From Bromus sterilis (taxonomy: Eukaryota; Streptophyta; Magnoliopsida; Poales; Poaceae): a stretch of 64,000 nt of DNA. Each line of letters begins with the position of its first letter. The stretch's first letter is position 1. Under the pieces are notes generated by a model, which saw only the letters and a list, made by a program, of their open reading frames with translations, ran no database searches and was not told where the DNA came from. The stretch covers positions 179,493,501 through 179,557,500 of the forward strand of contig OX465601.1 in NCBI GenBank assembly GCA_950022295.1, given 5' to 3'. The position numbers and the translations under genes are program-made. Below are positions 1-10,640 of the stretch, piece by piece.

Positions 1-1112
1 ATGCGCGCGCTGTTAACCTGGCCCGGTAAGCGGAAATAGTCTCGAGAGCTGGTTTGTTGACATGGATCCATTCCCCATTAGGGACAAGTTTGCCACGACG
101 GTGGCCGTTTTGCCACGAGGTGGCCGTTTGCCATGCGATGGAAGGTGTGTCGGGAGAACATGGGGCTACCCAAGACGGATGTCGGTGATACGGTAAGAGA
201 GGCATGCGGTAGAACAGTCTCATTGGAGAAGTCCTAGTCCAATCATGTGGTATGAGTTCCGAGGTTCCTGTGGGACAAGTTCCAAGGTACTGGATGGAGG
301 AAAAGCTCCATAGTGTGGGTAAAGTGCACGACCTCTGCAGAGGGTGTGAATCTATTCGAATAGCCGAGTCCACCGTATTGGACACAGTTCGTACTAGGTC
401 ACACCATGATATCAACATGAGTTCGGTTGGATAATTTTGTTAAGTGGTTGGTCATGTGATGACCCGTTTGGTCATGCAGTGACCAGTTTAGATAGTTATG
501 TCATCAGATGACCCGGTGCTTTAGTCTGTAAGGACTCCGAGGTAAGCCACACGATCATGCGATGATCATGTGGGGTTGCGTGCAATAGCCTTAATGCTGG
601 TATTATGCTTGATGATTATCTGTTGCATGATATTGATGCTCATATGATTAATCCACTAAAATATTTTAACCTGCTCACCATGTTATTGTTTTTGCCTTGG
701 TGAATTGGTTGTTGTGAGCTTGCAAGTACATTCTATGTACTAACCTGGCGTGTCATGCCAGATTTGCAGACAATGCTTTGGATGCGTAGGACGACATTCC
801 CGGTGTTGGCGAGCTAGGAGGTGTCCCAACCAGTGTTCCTGTTGAGTGGAGTTCATCACCGTCTCCGTTGTTCTGCTGTCGAGTTATATTCCGCTGCTAG
901 AAAGATAGTCTTCTTGATGTAGATCCGAGGCAAGCTTGAGGAGCAAGCTTGTCCGTCATCCCGCTTCGTCAGCTTTGTAATAAACCCCTTGTACCCGTAT
1001 CTTTGGTAATAGAAAGCTGTTCAGTTCTATATCAAGTGGTGCAGTGTTCCAGAAGACTTGATCTCTAGGCTGGAGCACGGGGCGTTCCGGTGCTCTGAGC
1101 CGGGGTGCCACA
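1..1112 (+). repeat. 3' portion of a long LTR (LTR1), start outside window
   Basis: No coding frame of note. The segment ends GGGGTGCCACA, the kind of CA terminus that ends the other LTRs here (A ends GGTCGCTACA, B ends GTCCCGACA). Around 333-384 it carries the block found in the LTRs of families A, B and D: CTGCAGAG, then ATTCGAATAG, then a GTCC...GGAC pair. Near 725-775 there is a GTAC...GTAC inverted pair placed as in the LTR of A. No primer-binding site follows position 1112, so this is a solo LTR, a 3' LTR, or a truncated copy. The sequence after it (1113-1190) could be intron of the interrupted accessory gene. The right boundary is moderately sure and the family name is unknown. Confidence 0.55.
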
Positions 1113-1190
1113 CCTTTAGTGTCCATGCATGTGGCTATCTCAGGGACTAGTGGATCGGTAGGTGATCACGCTATGATGCTGCAGACATAG

Positions 1191-2326
1191 CTGATTGCTT
1201 CTCCAGGAAAGGCGCCGACTCAAGGGGAGGTGTCTTTTCATAGTATGTATACGGGTGTGATGACCCGGTTAGGTGAACAACAAAATTTGATGGTAAATAT
1301 GATGCGTGCTTATGAGGTATTTCTCTTATGTCTTATTTCCCTCTTCTGTAAGTATCCATCCCCCATGAATTGGCGTAAGTAACTTTGGCAACTTGCGGTG
1401 AACCAGTATATGAGAAAGATAGGATGGACAGATTTTTTCCATAATTTGTCGAAAGTTTTAGGCTTTAGTATCGCAATCTGCCGAGATGGAAGCCAAGTTG
1501 CGGGAGCTACTGGCCGTCGAGACGAGCCGGCAAAAGGAAGTTGAAAGCAAGGTCGCACAGTCGCGTGACGGGTACCTTCGGGAGTTGGAGATTTTGAGGG
1601 ACGATGTGTTGTCCAAAGAGCAGGCCAGGGAGGAGGTTGTGGCCGACTCGCAGGCTGCTCGATCGGAATTGGAGACCCTGCGCTGGCTTCTTACGGAGAT
1701 GGGAGACGCTGTTTTAAGTAAGCAGTATCTCTCTTTTTTGTATTCGAGAAGGGGATATGCCTTGTTCTTGTTCTTATTTCTGAGAAAAAATTCTAGGGGA
1801 AAGGCTTTCTTTGCTGAAGAAAGGTGGCGATGACTTGTCGGCCATCAGTGATCTCATATCCAGTATGCATCTTGGTGGTTGCCGGGTCATCAAGGCTTTG
1901 TCTGGACACTTGTCAGACCCAAATTTGAATAGCAATTTTCTGCAGGAACTTTCTAGGACCCCGGAATGTGCAGAGGAGATGAAGAAGTCGGCTTGCCAGA
2001 AAGGCGTGATCCAGGCCCTGACTTTATGCAAAGTTTATCATCCAAGCAGGGACCCGGGTAGGCTGGCTCTTGGCTTTTCGTAGTTCAAGGCTGACGGCTC
2101 AAGGTACGAGCCGGCTGATTACTTTCGGGTAGCTAAGGAGGTGAAAAGGCATGCCACCGTGATTGCTGAAGAGTTAAAGCTAGATGTTTTTGAGCCTGGT
2201 TATGATGAAAATAACCGGAAGCATTTGATGCCGGCTCCCAAAGCCGTTTCCCAGAAGGTTGCTGGTGGAGTTTTGTCCATCGGGTCTTCTATCGGGACTG
2301 GAAAGGTCGCGGGCGACGTGGGTTGA
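1191..2326 (+). pseudogene. Accessory coiled-coil protein gene of a gypsy element, two introns, one nonsense codon
   Basis: Three exons join in one frame: 1191-1316, 1462-1717 and 1797-2326. Introns 1317-1461 (145 bp) and 1718-1796 (79 bp) both have GT...AG borders and keep the frame (phase 0 and phase 1). The product is rich in E, L, R, K and A with heptad-like runs after the methionine codon at 1486, so it is predicted to be a coiled coil. A TAG at 2081-2083 interrupts the frame, which then continues to 2326. The 5' exons are missing because LTR1 abuts on the left. It lies opposite a minus-strand gag-protease relic. From memory, some Tat-lineage gypsy elements (maize Grande, for example) carry an antisense ORF downstream of pol, and grass repeats encode coiled-coil proteins annotated as 'putative gypsy type transposon'. 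Assignment to that class is inference; the function is unknown. Confidence 0.5.
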
Positions 2327-2849
2327 TTTTTTTTGTATAAGCCCCCAATCTTTTATGTCGTGTCAGACATTTTGTAAGTTGTTGTGTGCTAAAACTGTAA
2401 TGAAACGCTGGTATGCGGAATATAAATGTGTAGCACGTGAAAGTCAAATGTATGTGTGATAACGACATACTTTGAGAAGATAAGTTTAGGGTCGACCGAC
2501 TCTCTGGTAAGATGCCTTTGAGTGACTTATGAACAGGAATTGTTGTTTCACAGGTGTGCGTGTTGGTATGAACTTCCCTGTAAGTCGTCTTCGCATGACT
2601 TGTGCTGGTTCTATGCTTCCTTTGGTTCAGAGTCAAGAAAGCTACGTGGCTGGGCTTGGTTGAACCAAAGGCGATAGATCCAGGTCATATAAATGCGAGT
2701 TGCATCGAGTTTACATGCGTTGGTTGAAGAATCCCGGTGGCTGATCTGAAGAGAAATAATAAATTTGCAGGAAATGTAAAGTTTTTTATTGCAAGAGTGT
2801 AAGGGGACAATGGAGTCAGATGTTGGTCCCCAGTTCAGAGAATGCTAGT
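2327..2849. other. Non-coding spacer between accessory gene and gag-pro relic
   Basis: About 520 bp with no supported gene. The left part (2327-2450) is T-rich and looks like the 3' untranslated region of the plus-strand accessory gene, with ATAAG and AATATAAATG stretches. The right part (2750-2800) is A/T-rich with an ATAATAAAT run. I see no LTR border or primer site inside, which fits the two genes belonging to one element in convergent orientation. Confidence 0.4.
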
Positions 2850-4928
2850 GGCGGCCAGCTTACTTTTGTCAAAGTTGGGTATCGTTCGAATATTGGCCAG
2901 AACGATATGCCATGTTGGTTGGGGGAGATTGCTTGGTTGTTTTTCCAAAGCTTGTAGAGGCACCTTCGTCATCCTTGTTGGTATGAGTTTCCTTCTACTG
3001 GCTGGTGAAGTCCGGCTTCGAGGTTGGATGTTGAGTTCCACCTCCTTGGTCTTCTGCTGCGTAGGAGATGGCGCTTTTCTCGCAGTATAAGTCTACATCT
3101 TGGCTACCTTGTATCGTGATAATGCCTTGTAGACCAAGCATCTTTAGTTGAAGATGGAGGTAGCAGGATCTCACCATGAACATGATGTATGCTGTTCTGC
3201 CAAGGATGGCGTGGTACGAGCTTTGGATTGTGACGACTTCGAACGCGAGGTTTTCTGACCAGAAATTTGTGATGTCCCCGAAGGTTAATTTTTAGGTAAC
3301 CCATCCCTTCGGGCAAGTTGACCTGCCCGGTATGATTCTGTAGAGTGTGGTGTTCGAATATCGAAGATGTTCATCGGTTAGGCCAAGATGAAGGAACGTT
3401 TTGTAGTATAGTATATTGACCCAGCTTCCGCCATCCATTAGGACTTTCTCTAGCATAAAGCCAGCTATTTGTGTGTTGACGACCAGGGGTAGCGCCTCTG
3501 GGTTGTCTGCTCTTAGCTAGTGGTCCATCTTTGTCTTGGTTACCTTCTGATTTTCCTGGTTGGTCTTGTCGGGACCCGACTGTCTTGAAGCTATTTGATG
3601 TGCAGCGTCCGTATTTCCATTGTGATTGTTGGTGAAAATATAGAAAATCCTGCTGTTATTGGGCGACTAGGGGTTCGTCTTGTATTTCGGCGAGGTTTCA
3701 TAGGGATGGTGCCGGACAACGGCTCCTTGGCTTTGCGCTCCTTTATTCTTTTCTTTGCGAAGGCAAGGGAAGGGTTGGTTGGTCTGATCATGGTGACCTT
3801 GACGGCAACCGGAAGTTTGCTCCTTGGGCAAGCTTTGATTATTGCGTTCCAGGTATTCTTGCTTGAAGCCTTCCATCTAATAGCATTCCCTCCAGGCATG
3901 GTTTGCTGGCCGACCGTGTTTGCTATGTTTGGGGCAGGGCCCATCCATGGCCTGCCCGTATGGTACACCACGGTATGTTGTTGGGTTACCGTGGTTTGGG
4001 CGAGTTGTAACCTGCGGGTTATTGATGCGGTTCTGTCGACCCTTGCTAGATTCCGACTTTGGTTTCTTACGCAGGTGTGGGCAGCTTACTGTGTACTACG
4101 CCTGCTGCGTTATCGCGGTTTGTAACCATGCTATTGTCTGTCGTGCCATTTGTTCTCCAGGAGAGTTTCCGGGTATGGGGAGACTGGTGAGATATTGAGT
4201 TGCAGCGATGACGTTCGCCATTGGGTTGCCGAAGTGTCTCGGCGGCATGTAGAGCTTATTAGTTGAGTCCAAGGCCCATCCATCATTTCTGATGGGATCC
4301 AGCGGGCTTGCTTTTTTGGGACGACCGATGGCGCGGCGTGGGTAGTATCTTTCGCTGTCTGAGCCCGTCCCTGGGTCGCTTTATTATTGGGTTGATTGCC
4401 TACCTGAGTCGGCATCATTGTTCTTCGTTCGATCCCTGCGCATATTCGTGCCACCTCCTCCTTGTGTTCCTCTATTGAAGCGTTGAGGAGGGTTTGGTTT
4501 TCTAAAGTGATCTCTTTATTTAGAAGTGTATGTAGGGAATTCAGGGTTGTGTCCAGTGCCACTAGGTCGACGAGAGCCGGATCGGTCTCTTCCTGAGCTT
4601 TATCCTTGGATGCATCTACTTCTGGGGTTGCCTCGCCTTCCCTTTGAGTTAGTATGTCTGAGCATCGCGGAGGGATGGGGAGAGGCTAATATTCTTCCGC
4701 GTTGGAATTTAGTCCATGATTTTCAAAGAGTCGGACCGGCCTTGCGTTGGTACCGCATCCCATGCCCGAGGGTGACCTTACATCGACTTGTGTCGGGTCA
4801 TTGTTTTCTTTGGGGTTGTCTTCGTCGGAGATCTCGATGAGATCATCCGATTCTTCTGTAGAAACTGCGATGAACCTAACGAAGACATTAGTGGTTTGAT
4901 CTGGGGATCGACTTACATGCTTGGTCAA
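2850..4928 (-). pseudogene. Gag-protease relic of a gypsy element (H)
   Basis: Read on the minus strand, 4928-4131 gives acidic and then charged gag-like segments in several frames. At 3435-3424 there is an aspartic-protease active site of the form MDGGS, preceded by a hydrophobic strand. The segment 3300-2995 then reads like the end of the gag-protease region, with an SYHAILGRTAY stretch, a known landmark of this gypsy lineage (from memory). Several frameshifts and stops break it. No reverse transcriptase, RNase H or integrase follows; the accessory gene on the other strand comes instead. The 5' LTR expected to the right is absent because the J LTR starts at 4973. The DGGS-type protease suggests the Tat/Retand-like branch rather than chromoviruses. 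Whether the pol loss predates insertion is unknown. Confidence 0.6.
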
Positions 4929-4972
4929 GGCGTCGCCGTCCGGCTTTGGTTCAGATCCGGTCTTGGCTCGGC

Positions 4973-5423
4973 TAATGAGGGGGTGACCCCATGACTCTTG
5001 CAGATGAGGGTACCTGGTGCGTATGGAGCTAGAGGGTCCGCTGGAAGCCTCGAACGTCCCACACCTGGCCCACTCGAGGCAACCGCCATAAGGAGTCCTC
5101 GACGATCATGGAAGCCACGACTTGACGTCCAAGACTAGGGATAGATTAGGAAACCCTCACTGTAAACCCATACGGACTCCTTGCGATCTACTCTAGTATA
5201 TAAAGGCTGGGAGAGGGGACGTCTGGGGCATCGAATATCCAAGAAACACCTCCGGTCCTGAGCGAACTCGCCTCGACCTCCACTGTAGTCACCTGCATCA
5301 CAATATAATCGAGAAGGAAGTGCGTTCTCCTGTTAGCTGACGAGTATCGCCAACCTGCACATCTCTTCTACGATCTAACCCAGGGTTCCTAACCATGGGA
5401 TTTGCTGAGGTCAATCCTCGTCA
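4973..5423 (+). repeat. 5' LTR of element J (451 bp)
   Basis: The start TAATGAGGGGGTGACCCC matches the start TGACGAGGGGGTGACCCC of the inverted copy at 8510, so the first dinucleotide TG has mutated to TA. The end is CCTCGTCA, the reverse complement of the TGACGAGG start. A TATA box and then a primer-binding site follow in the right order. It interrupts the gag end of relic H. The predicted 5-bp target duplicate on the left (4968-4972) has no partner in view, since the right half of J is lost. Confidence 0.85.
5197..5204 (+). promoter_or_regulatory. TATA box of the J LTR
   Basis: TATATAAA followed by a GC-rich GGCTGGGAGAGGGGAC stretch, about 220 bp before the LTR end. The inverted J-type LTR carries the same TATA box at 8281-8288 (minus strand), which supports conserved function as the U3 core promoter. 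Confidence 0.7.
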
Positions 5424-5442
5424 ATTGGCGCCGACCGTGGGG
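5424..5442 (+). promoter_or_regulatory. Primer-binding site of element J (Asp-tRNA type)
   Basis: Directly after the LTR end comes ATTGGCGCCGACCGTGGGG. From memory this resembles the complement of the plant tRNA-Asp 3' end (TGGCGCCGTCGCCGGGG) with a few internal mismatches. It differs from the Met-initiator site used by A, B, B' and D, so J belongs to another gypsy lineage. Confidence 0.6.
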
Positions 5443-6445
5443 ACGACACAGGTTGGAATCACGATCTCGGCGGTCCCGTCATCAGCAAAACACAACTCAA
5501 TGACTCGAGAAAGATCGAATCCACTCGAAGAACATAGCTTCATCGCAAGCCTCTCCATCACGCCTCCAAGATCACTCGCCGACGACCGCGCCAAGATCAA
5601 TCCCTCGGCGACTATCAAAGTTGCTCCCAGCAAAGGGAAACTCGACGACGCAGAAGGCAAACACAAGCCGCAGACACAGGGCCAATCGCGGAGCCAGAAC
5701 AAGAAGTCCAAATTGAAGTTTCACTCGAGTAACCGTGGCCCGGTGCAGAAGCTCCGATATCCACCCGAGCACCCGACGCCACCCGAGCAAATGACGAGGG
5801 CTCCGAAACTCAATGCGGCGAGTACTATGACCCCGACCGAAGACTGGAAGAATTCGCCAAGGTGATCCGCAACTACTCGATCAATGATGGAATCGAACTT
5901 GATCCAAGATTCCGCTGCCATTCAGAAGACCACTCGTAGTCATTCCGCATCGCAAGAAGAAGGCACACCGGTTCCATCGCAAGAGCAGCTGGATGGGCCG
6001 TGCACAATCCATTGTTTCGAGGATGATTGGGGACGCATCAGATCAAGCCACACCTTAAGGAGCTATTTCTTGTTCACCGAACTCTCCGACAGGCTCAAGA
6101 AAGAAAAGCAACGCAAAGCCAAACAGGCTCGAGAGACAGCGCAACTGCCAACGCACAACTCAGAAAAGCAGTACCCATCATCCCACGAACGAGTCTTCAT
6201 GATCCAAGAAGGACGACCATCAAAGGAAAAACAAGAGGCACACACTCATCAAGCTCGAGCAGCCAAAGACCTATTGATAGAAGAAACCTACCACCTATAT
6301 GGTTCAGAAACCAACATCACCTTCTCGCAAGACGACCATCCCCCTTCAATTCCAAGACCAGGGCATGCACCGTTCGTCCTCGAAGCCCAGATTGGCGGCG
6401 ACGACATGGACAGAGTATTCATGGACGGAGGCAGCAACCCTTTTG
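5443..6445 (+). pseudogene. Gag and start of protease of element J, truncated
   Basis: Polar, Q/R/K-rich gag-like sequence spread over at least two frames (5395-5865 and 5884-6445), showing one or more frameshifts. The last part, about 6310-6445, reads FSQDDHPPSIPRPGHAPF and then an FMDGGSN protease active site. In this lineage the D-G-G-S motif follows such an HP...PG block, so the gag-protease order is clear. The gag is much shorter than usual and pol is absent. Sequence similarity ends abruptly at about 6445, where an A-family LTR fragment begins in mid-LTR, so the rest of J was lost by deletion or rearrangement. It does not look functional. Confidence 0.6.
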
Positions 6446-8061
6446 ATTATACTCTATCTATACCTATATTTTTCCTATGCATTGTAGTCCAACTTAAATA
6501 TTATGCATTGATAGGATTATGTATTATACTATATTATTGCACCCAGTAGTTCATTGAGGTAGGTCCGAACCTTATATCATTGTTGCCACTGTGTAGAATT
6601 ATACTGCTTTGCTAAGTAGACGTGGATTGGCAAGTGATCCATTATGAGGTATGAGTGGCTAAGTAGTAAACAGGACCAAGATAAAGTTAACGAACCACCT
6701 GGGTGGAATAGTTGGGGGAACCCTGGAGAAACCAGTGGATTTTCCTGAGTGACCTGGAGATGGCCAGTAATCACTACGGAATGCCACCCAGGCTTAAAGG
6801 GATCAATCATATTTTTCATAACTACAAGCTTACGTGTGCAGCCATAAGCTATTATGGGCTCTGGCTTGGTTGATTAGTTGTAGTGACTCTTACTAGGTGG
6901 TGCTACGAACGTAGTTATGAGTAGGTGGGATGGGCACCGCCAGAGTGAGCGAAACTCTTCTAAAACACCATGTCTCGACCTTCCAGTTCCCATACCACAT
7001 GCAGTGTGATGAACCAAAAAGGAGGTGGCTGAGTCTCGTCGGGAAAATTGCACAAACCTCTGCAGAGTGTACTAACCGATCATGATTAGTTGTTTCCACG
7101 GTTACGGACAACTTTGAGCATCTAGAAGTGGAATGTTGACGGATCTCATCATCTTTAATTAATCAATCGGGTTTAATCAACCTTGGGAGTAGATTTACTT
7201 GGAGAAACCAATTCAATCGTATTATGAGCCTTGTAGTACTGATATGTTACTCTTTGAGTAGGACAAAATCGGCTTTATGCAAATTGAAACTTAGAGCTTT
7301 TCACCAGTCAAATTGCATGTATAAGATAGGTCTATTATATATTCTTTTAGGAGTAACTTGCCGTACATTCAAAGTACTGACCCATTTTGGGTTGTAACCT
7401 TCGGTGTTGCATGATTGTATACGACGAGTAAGTGATGCGATGTAGGGTTACAATGTCTACACTCAAATTTGCCATTGGTGTTGATGTGACTCCACATATG
7501 TATTGTTTGTTTCCGTGGTGTATTCTAGCCCAAGGGCTATAAGGTAATAAATACCATGTATTTACGTTAGTTTTTGACATGTGATTTAAGGTATTTCATC
7601 GAGTACTGTGTGTGCTAGCATACTGATCCAGGGATAGCACAGAAACATAGTAGACTTGGTTCCTTTTCGGGATCAGGTCGTTACAAGATGGTATCAGAGC
7701 ACATGTTGACTATAGGTCGTGACCCTAGAAACGGAAAGCCATTAGGAAATTATACTGCTCTAAGAATATTATTTTGAAAAAAAATCCATTACTACTCATC
7801 TTTTCTGAGTTTTATCTAACACTCCCTCTTACCCCGAATCAGTTGGACTATACCCGTGCCACTTTGACTACTTGGAAGGATCATCTTAAGCCACATCGAG
7901 AAGGACAAGTTATTGGCCCCATGATCAATTCAGTGTAAAGAGGATTATATCATGCATTGGAAGAATGGAAGTTACCAACTACAAGTATCAAAGATTTTGA
8001 AGACCCAAAGATTTTTGAAGATTCTGAAGATCCCAAGACTACCCATGACCATTAGAGGACT
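6446..8061 (+). mobile_element. Fragment of an A-family element: LTR 3' part plus leader
   Basis: Collinear with element A. 6446-7685 matches the last part of the A LTR (compare 37590-38781), ending TCGTTACA. A Met-initiator primer site TGGTATCAGAGC follows at 7689-7700. 7701-8061 matches the A leader and degenerate gag start (compare 38797-39165). The left end is truncated inside the LTR and the right end stops in the leader, where the inverted J-type LTR begins. It is visibly more diverged from A than the two LTRs of A are from each other, so it is an older family member. No intact frame. Confidence 0.85.
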
Positions 8062-8510
8062 TGACGAGGATTTACCTCAGCAAATCCCATGGTTAGGAAC
8101 CCTGGGTTAGATCGTAGAGGAGATGTGAAGGTTGGCGATACTCGTCGGCTAACAGGAGAAAGCACTTCCTGCTCGATTATATTGCGATGGAGGCGATTAC
8201 AGTGGAGGTCGAGGCGAGTTCGCTCAGGACTGGAGGTGTTGCTTGGATATTCGATGCCCCAGACGTCCCCTCTCCCAGCCTTTATATACTAGGCTAGGTC
8301 ACGAGGAGTCCGTCTGGGTTTATAGAAAGGGTTTCCTAATCTAACTTGAGTCTTGGACGCCAAGTCGTGGGTTCCATAATCGTCGAGGAATCCTATGGTG
8401 GTGCCTCGAGTGGGGCAAACATGGGCCGATCGAGTATTCCAGCGGGCCTTCTGCCTTGATGCACACCAGGTACCCTCATTTGTAAGAGTCATGGGGTCAC
8501 CCCCTCGTCA
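8062..8510 (-). repeat. 3' LTR of a second J-family element (J'), inverted
   Basis: Reverse complement of the J LTR along its whole length (449 bp). On the minus strand it runs from TGACGAGGGGG at 8510 to CCTCGTCA at 8062. A polypurine tract lies just outside its start (8511-8522), so this is the 3' LTR of a minus-strand element. The minus-strand TATA box is at 8288-8281. The outer flank (8057-8061, GGACT) lies in A-family leader sequence, so J' probably inserted there. Its other end is not found. Confidence 0.85.
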
Positions 8511-9920
8511 GTAGCCCCCGAGTGCTTGGGGGACTCGAAGAGTCGGGCAGGGATTTTGAATCCATAATCGCCTGTCTTTTATGAGCGTCGCGCTGTTGTG
8601 AGTCGTCGACTGTTAGTCATAAGAGATAGTTTATTCGAGGGATGATAAGCTAAAGAGGCCCAAGGTAGTCGACTAGTCGAGCCTTGGTGAATTGGTAGAA
8701 AATACCTCAATGGCCCTAATCAAGCCGAGTCCCTCGACACGAACTTGGAAACAACCGGTGCCTAGAAAGATCATGCCGTTGCAGGTCTTATAGGACCAGT
8801 GCCGCCAGTTTCAGATAAAAGCCTTGACGCGTCTGTCATTGGCTCGATTTCTTCATGCGTCGCACATGGAAAACATCAGGAGTGAAGTCGCAGTTGTGGC
8901 AAGTCCCGGCCCGACCGACTGCGTAGGGGGTCTTACTTATACGCTAAGCTTGCACGACATCTGGGGTGCAGTGTGTCGCCGCCCAGGCATCATCTTTTAT
9001 AGAGGCGCGGACCCTAATTAGATGTGCACCAACTTGGAAAACAAATCAAGTAGACAAATATTGGTCACTCGCGAAGTATTTATGGACTCAGGTGAGGAAT
9101 CGATAAGTGTCGCACCCACTCGGGTGGTCATCGAGTGGGATGATCAGGTCAAATCTTGCTTTCTAGTGCGAGTTATTACTCGAGCACTTCGTCATCTTCT
9201 GGGTGAGGGAGCACCCGAACTCTATAGATGCATTCGTCCTTGCTGGTGCGAGTGATCACCCGAGTGCGTTTGCAGGCTGCTGGGTGAGGGAGCACCCGAA
9301 CTCTATTGATGTTTTTGGTCTTTGAACGAGGGGAGTAGCCACTCGCGTCCTCGAGGCTTTGAGTTTTGCCTTTATTTTTGCAAAGACATGGCGCTCCCGA
9401 TGGGAGTAAAATTTTGAAACGCGTTCAAAAGTTTGGAGAGTAGAGCTATGGAATATTTCCACTGTTCTACTTTCGTAGTGACTTGTCTTGAATGGATCTT
9501 GTCTGAACCACCATGGTGTCAGGTTATGTGATGTTGCTCCTGATGACGTTCTTGGTGACGGGGGCGGGCTTCGTGAACCGTCGCATCTTCTGTGCGGTCA
9601 TAATGACGCTCTGTATCGCTGCGGTCCTTCGGGTTTCCAATGCGTGCATGGGAAACGCACACGGATTTGATGGCTCCTTTAAATATTTGTAAGACGCGAA
9701 GAGGCATCCTGTCTTGGGCGCTGTGTCGTCTCGCGTTCCAGTCTGGGTTTAATGATGGTGCCGCTTGGATTTCTATGCAATTTCCTTGCTTGCCCTTTTT
9801 TCATGGGCCATAAATATCAGTAGATTGTGTTTTCTCGGCACTTGCTTCTCGCTCCCCTTTCATCTCTTGATATGGGGCGGCCCGATCTTCTCATTAAGCG
9901 TATGGTGAATATGAGGGCGA
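8511..9920 (-). other. 3' internal untranslated region of J' with polypurine tract
   Basis: No supported coding region. On the minus strand the last bases before the LTR read CACTCGGGGGCTAC, the polypurine tract layout expected directly before a TG LTR start. Further in, the sequence is rich in CACTCGGGTG and GAGTGATCACTCG words and holds an 80-bp tandem repeat. A minus-strand TATAAAAG near 9000 and a TATTTAAAGG near 9680 are possible chance hits. The right limit is approximate, where the LTR of element E seems to begin. Confidence 0.5.
9167..9326. repeat. 80-bp tandem repeat, two copies
   Basis: Two units start with TGCGAGT at 9167 and 9247. Both contain CTGGGTGAGGGAGCACCCG and CTCTAT before ATGATG-like ends. 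The shared core GGGTGAGGGAGCACCC is itself a partial inverted repeat. The copies differ at several positions. It sits in the 3' internal region of J'. Confidence 0.7.
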
Positions 9921-10226
9921 TATGAGATAACTTGTATGTAGCCGATGAACTCTCCTCATTATATCCCTATTGCCAATGCGACAGGTCTCTACCCTTTGGA
10001 TATTCACAACATCACACATTTGCGCAACGTAGCCATCGACATCGAGACGGTAATTTGCAAACTACTAATTCCCAGTGGAACAACAGATCACACAGAACTT
10101 GCAGTAGCCAAACTTCAGATCGATACGAGTTGAAGTTGATGATTCAAGATGAATGCTTAGAAGAAAATCTCTAAACTATGGTTTATCTAAAACATGGTCT
10201 TACCCTAAAACTCGTAGGGGGTCCTA

Positions 10227-10234
10227 TATTTATA
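10227..10234 (-). promoter_or_regulatory. TATA box in the LTR of E
   Basis: TATAAATA on the minus strand within GCTTATAAATATAGG, directly downstream of the U3 repeats and about 300 bp before the likely LTR end. Context rather than the motif alone supports it. Confidence 0.5.
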
Positions 10235-10299
10235 AGCTATGGGGTCCAAATGGGGATACAAGGGCCGCATCCCTATTTCTGCGCGCACGCAGTCGTGCA

Positions 10300-10640
10300 A
10301 GGTCGGACGTTCGGCCCATAAGTCAGATGGTCCGGCCTGAGGTCTGAGGGTCCGGCTTAGGGCCCGGACGGTCTAGTTTAGGGTCTGGACGGTCCGATTA
10401 ATTATCAACCGGTGAGGTCCTCGGGTGGTAATGATCCGGACGGTCCGGGGCACAGTCCGGATGGTTCTGCTTGAGACCATACAGTCCGGGGTAGCCTCCG
10501 GCCGATCCGACTTGGCCGTTAGGTCTTCGGGTCTTCAGGAGCGTAATTGTTTGGACGGTCCGGTTAATTATCCGGTTGTCCGGCTTGGGACCCGGATGGT
10601 TCGGCTTGTAGCCCTGACGTCCGACTCCTTGAGCTGGCTG
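10300..10640. repeat. CCGGACGGTCCGG-type degenerate minisatellite in the U3 of E
   Basis: More than ten copies of a GGTCCGG or GGACGGTCCGG word, in irregular spacing of roughly 20-40 bp, some with the partner CCGGAC making a palindrome. They lie between the polypurine tract and the TATA box on the minus strand, the usual place of LTR enhancer repeats. Function as protein-binding sites is inference. Confidence 0.6.

Noticed and set aside
252..434. 60-residue plus-strand frame
   Set aside because: Inside LTR1 and spanning the shared LTR box; no support as a gene.
3595..4125. Plus-strand frame of 176 residues with hydrophobic stretches
   Set aside because: It is the complement of the minus-strand gag-protease relic; the apparent membrane segments come from reading charged codons backwards.
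9932..10174. Overlapping plus-strand frames of 80 and 62 residues
   Set aside because: They lie antisense in the R-U5 part of the probable E LTR and have no recognisable domain.
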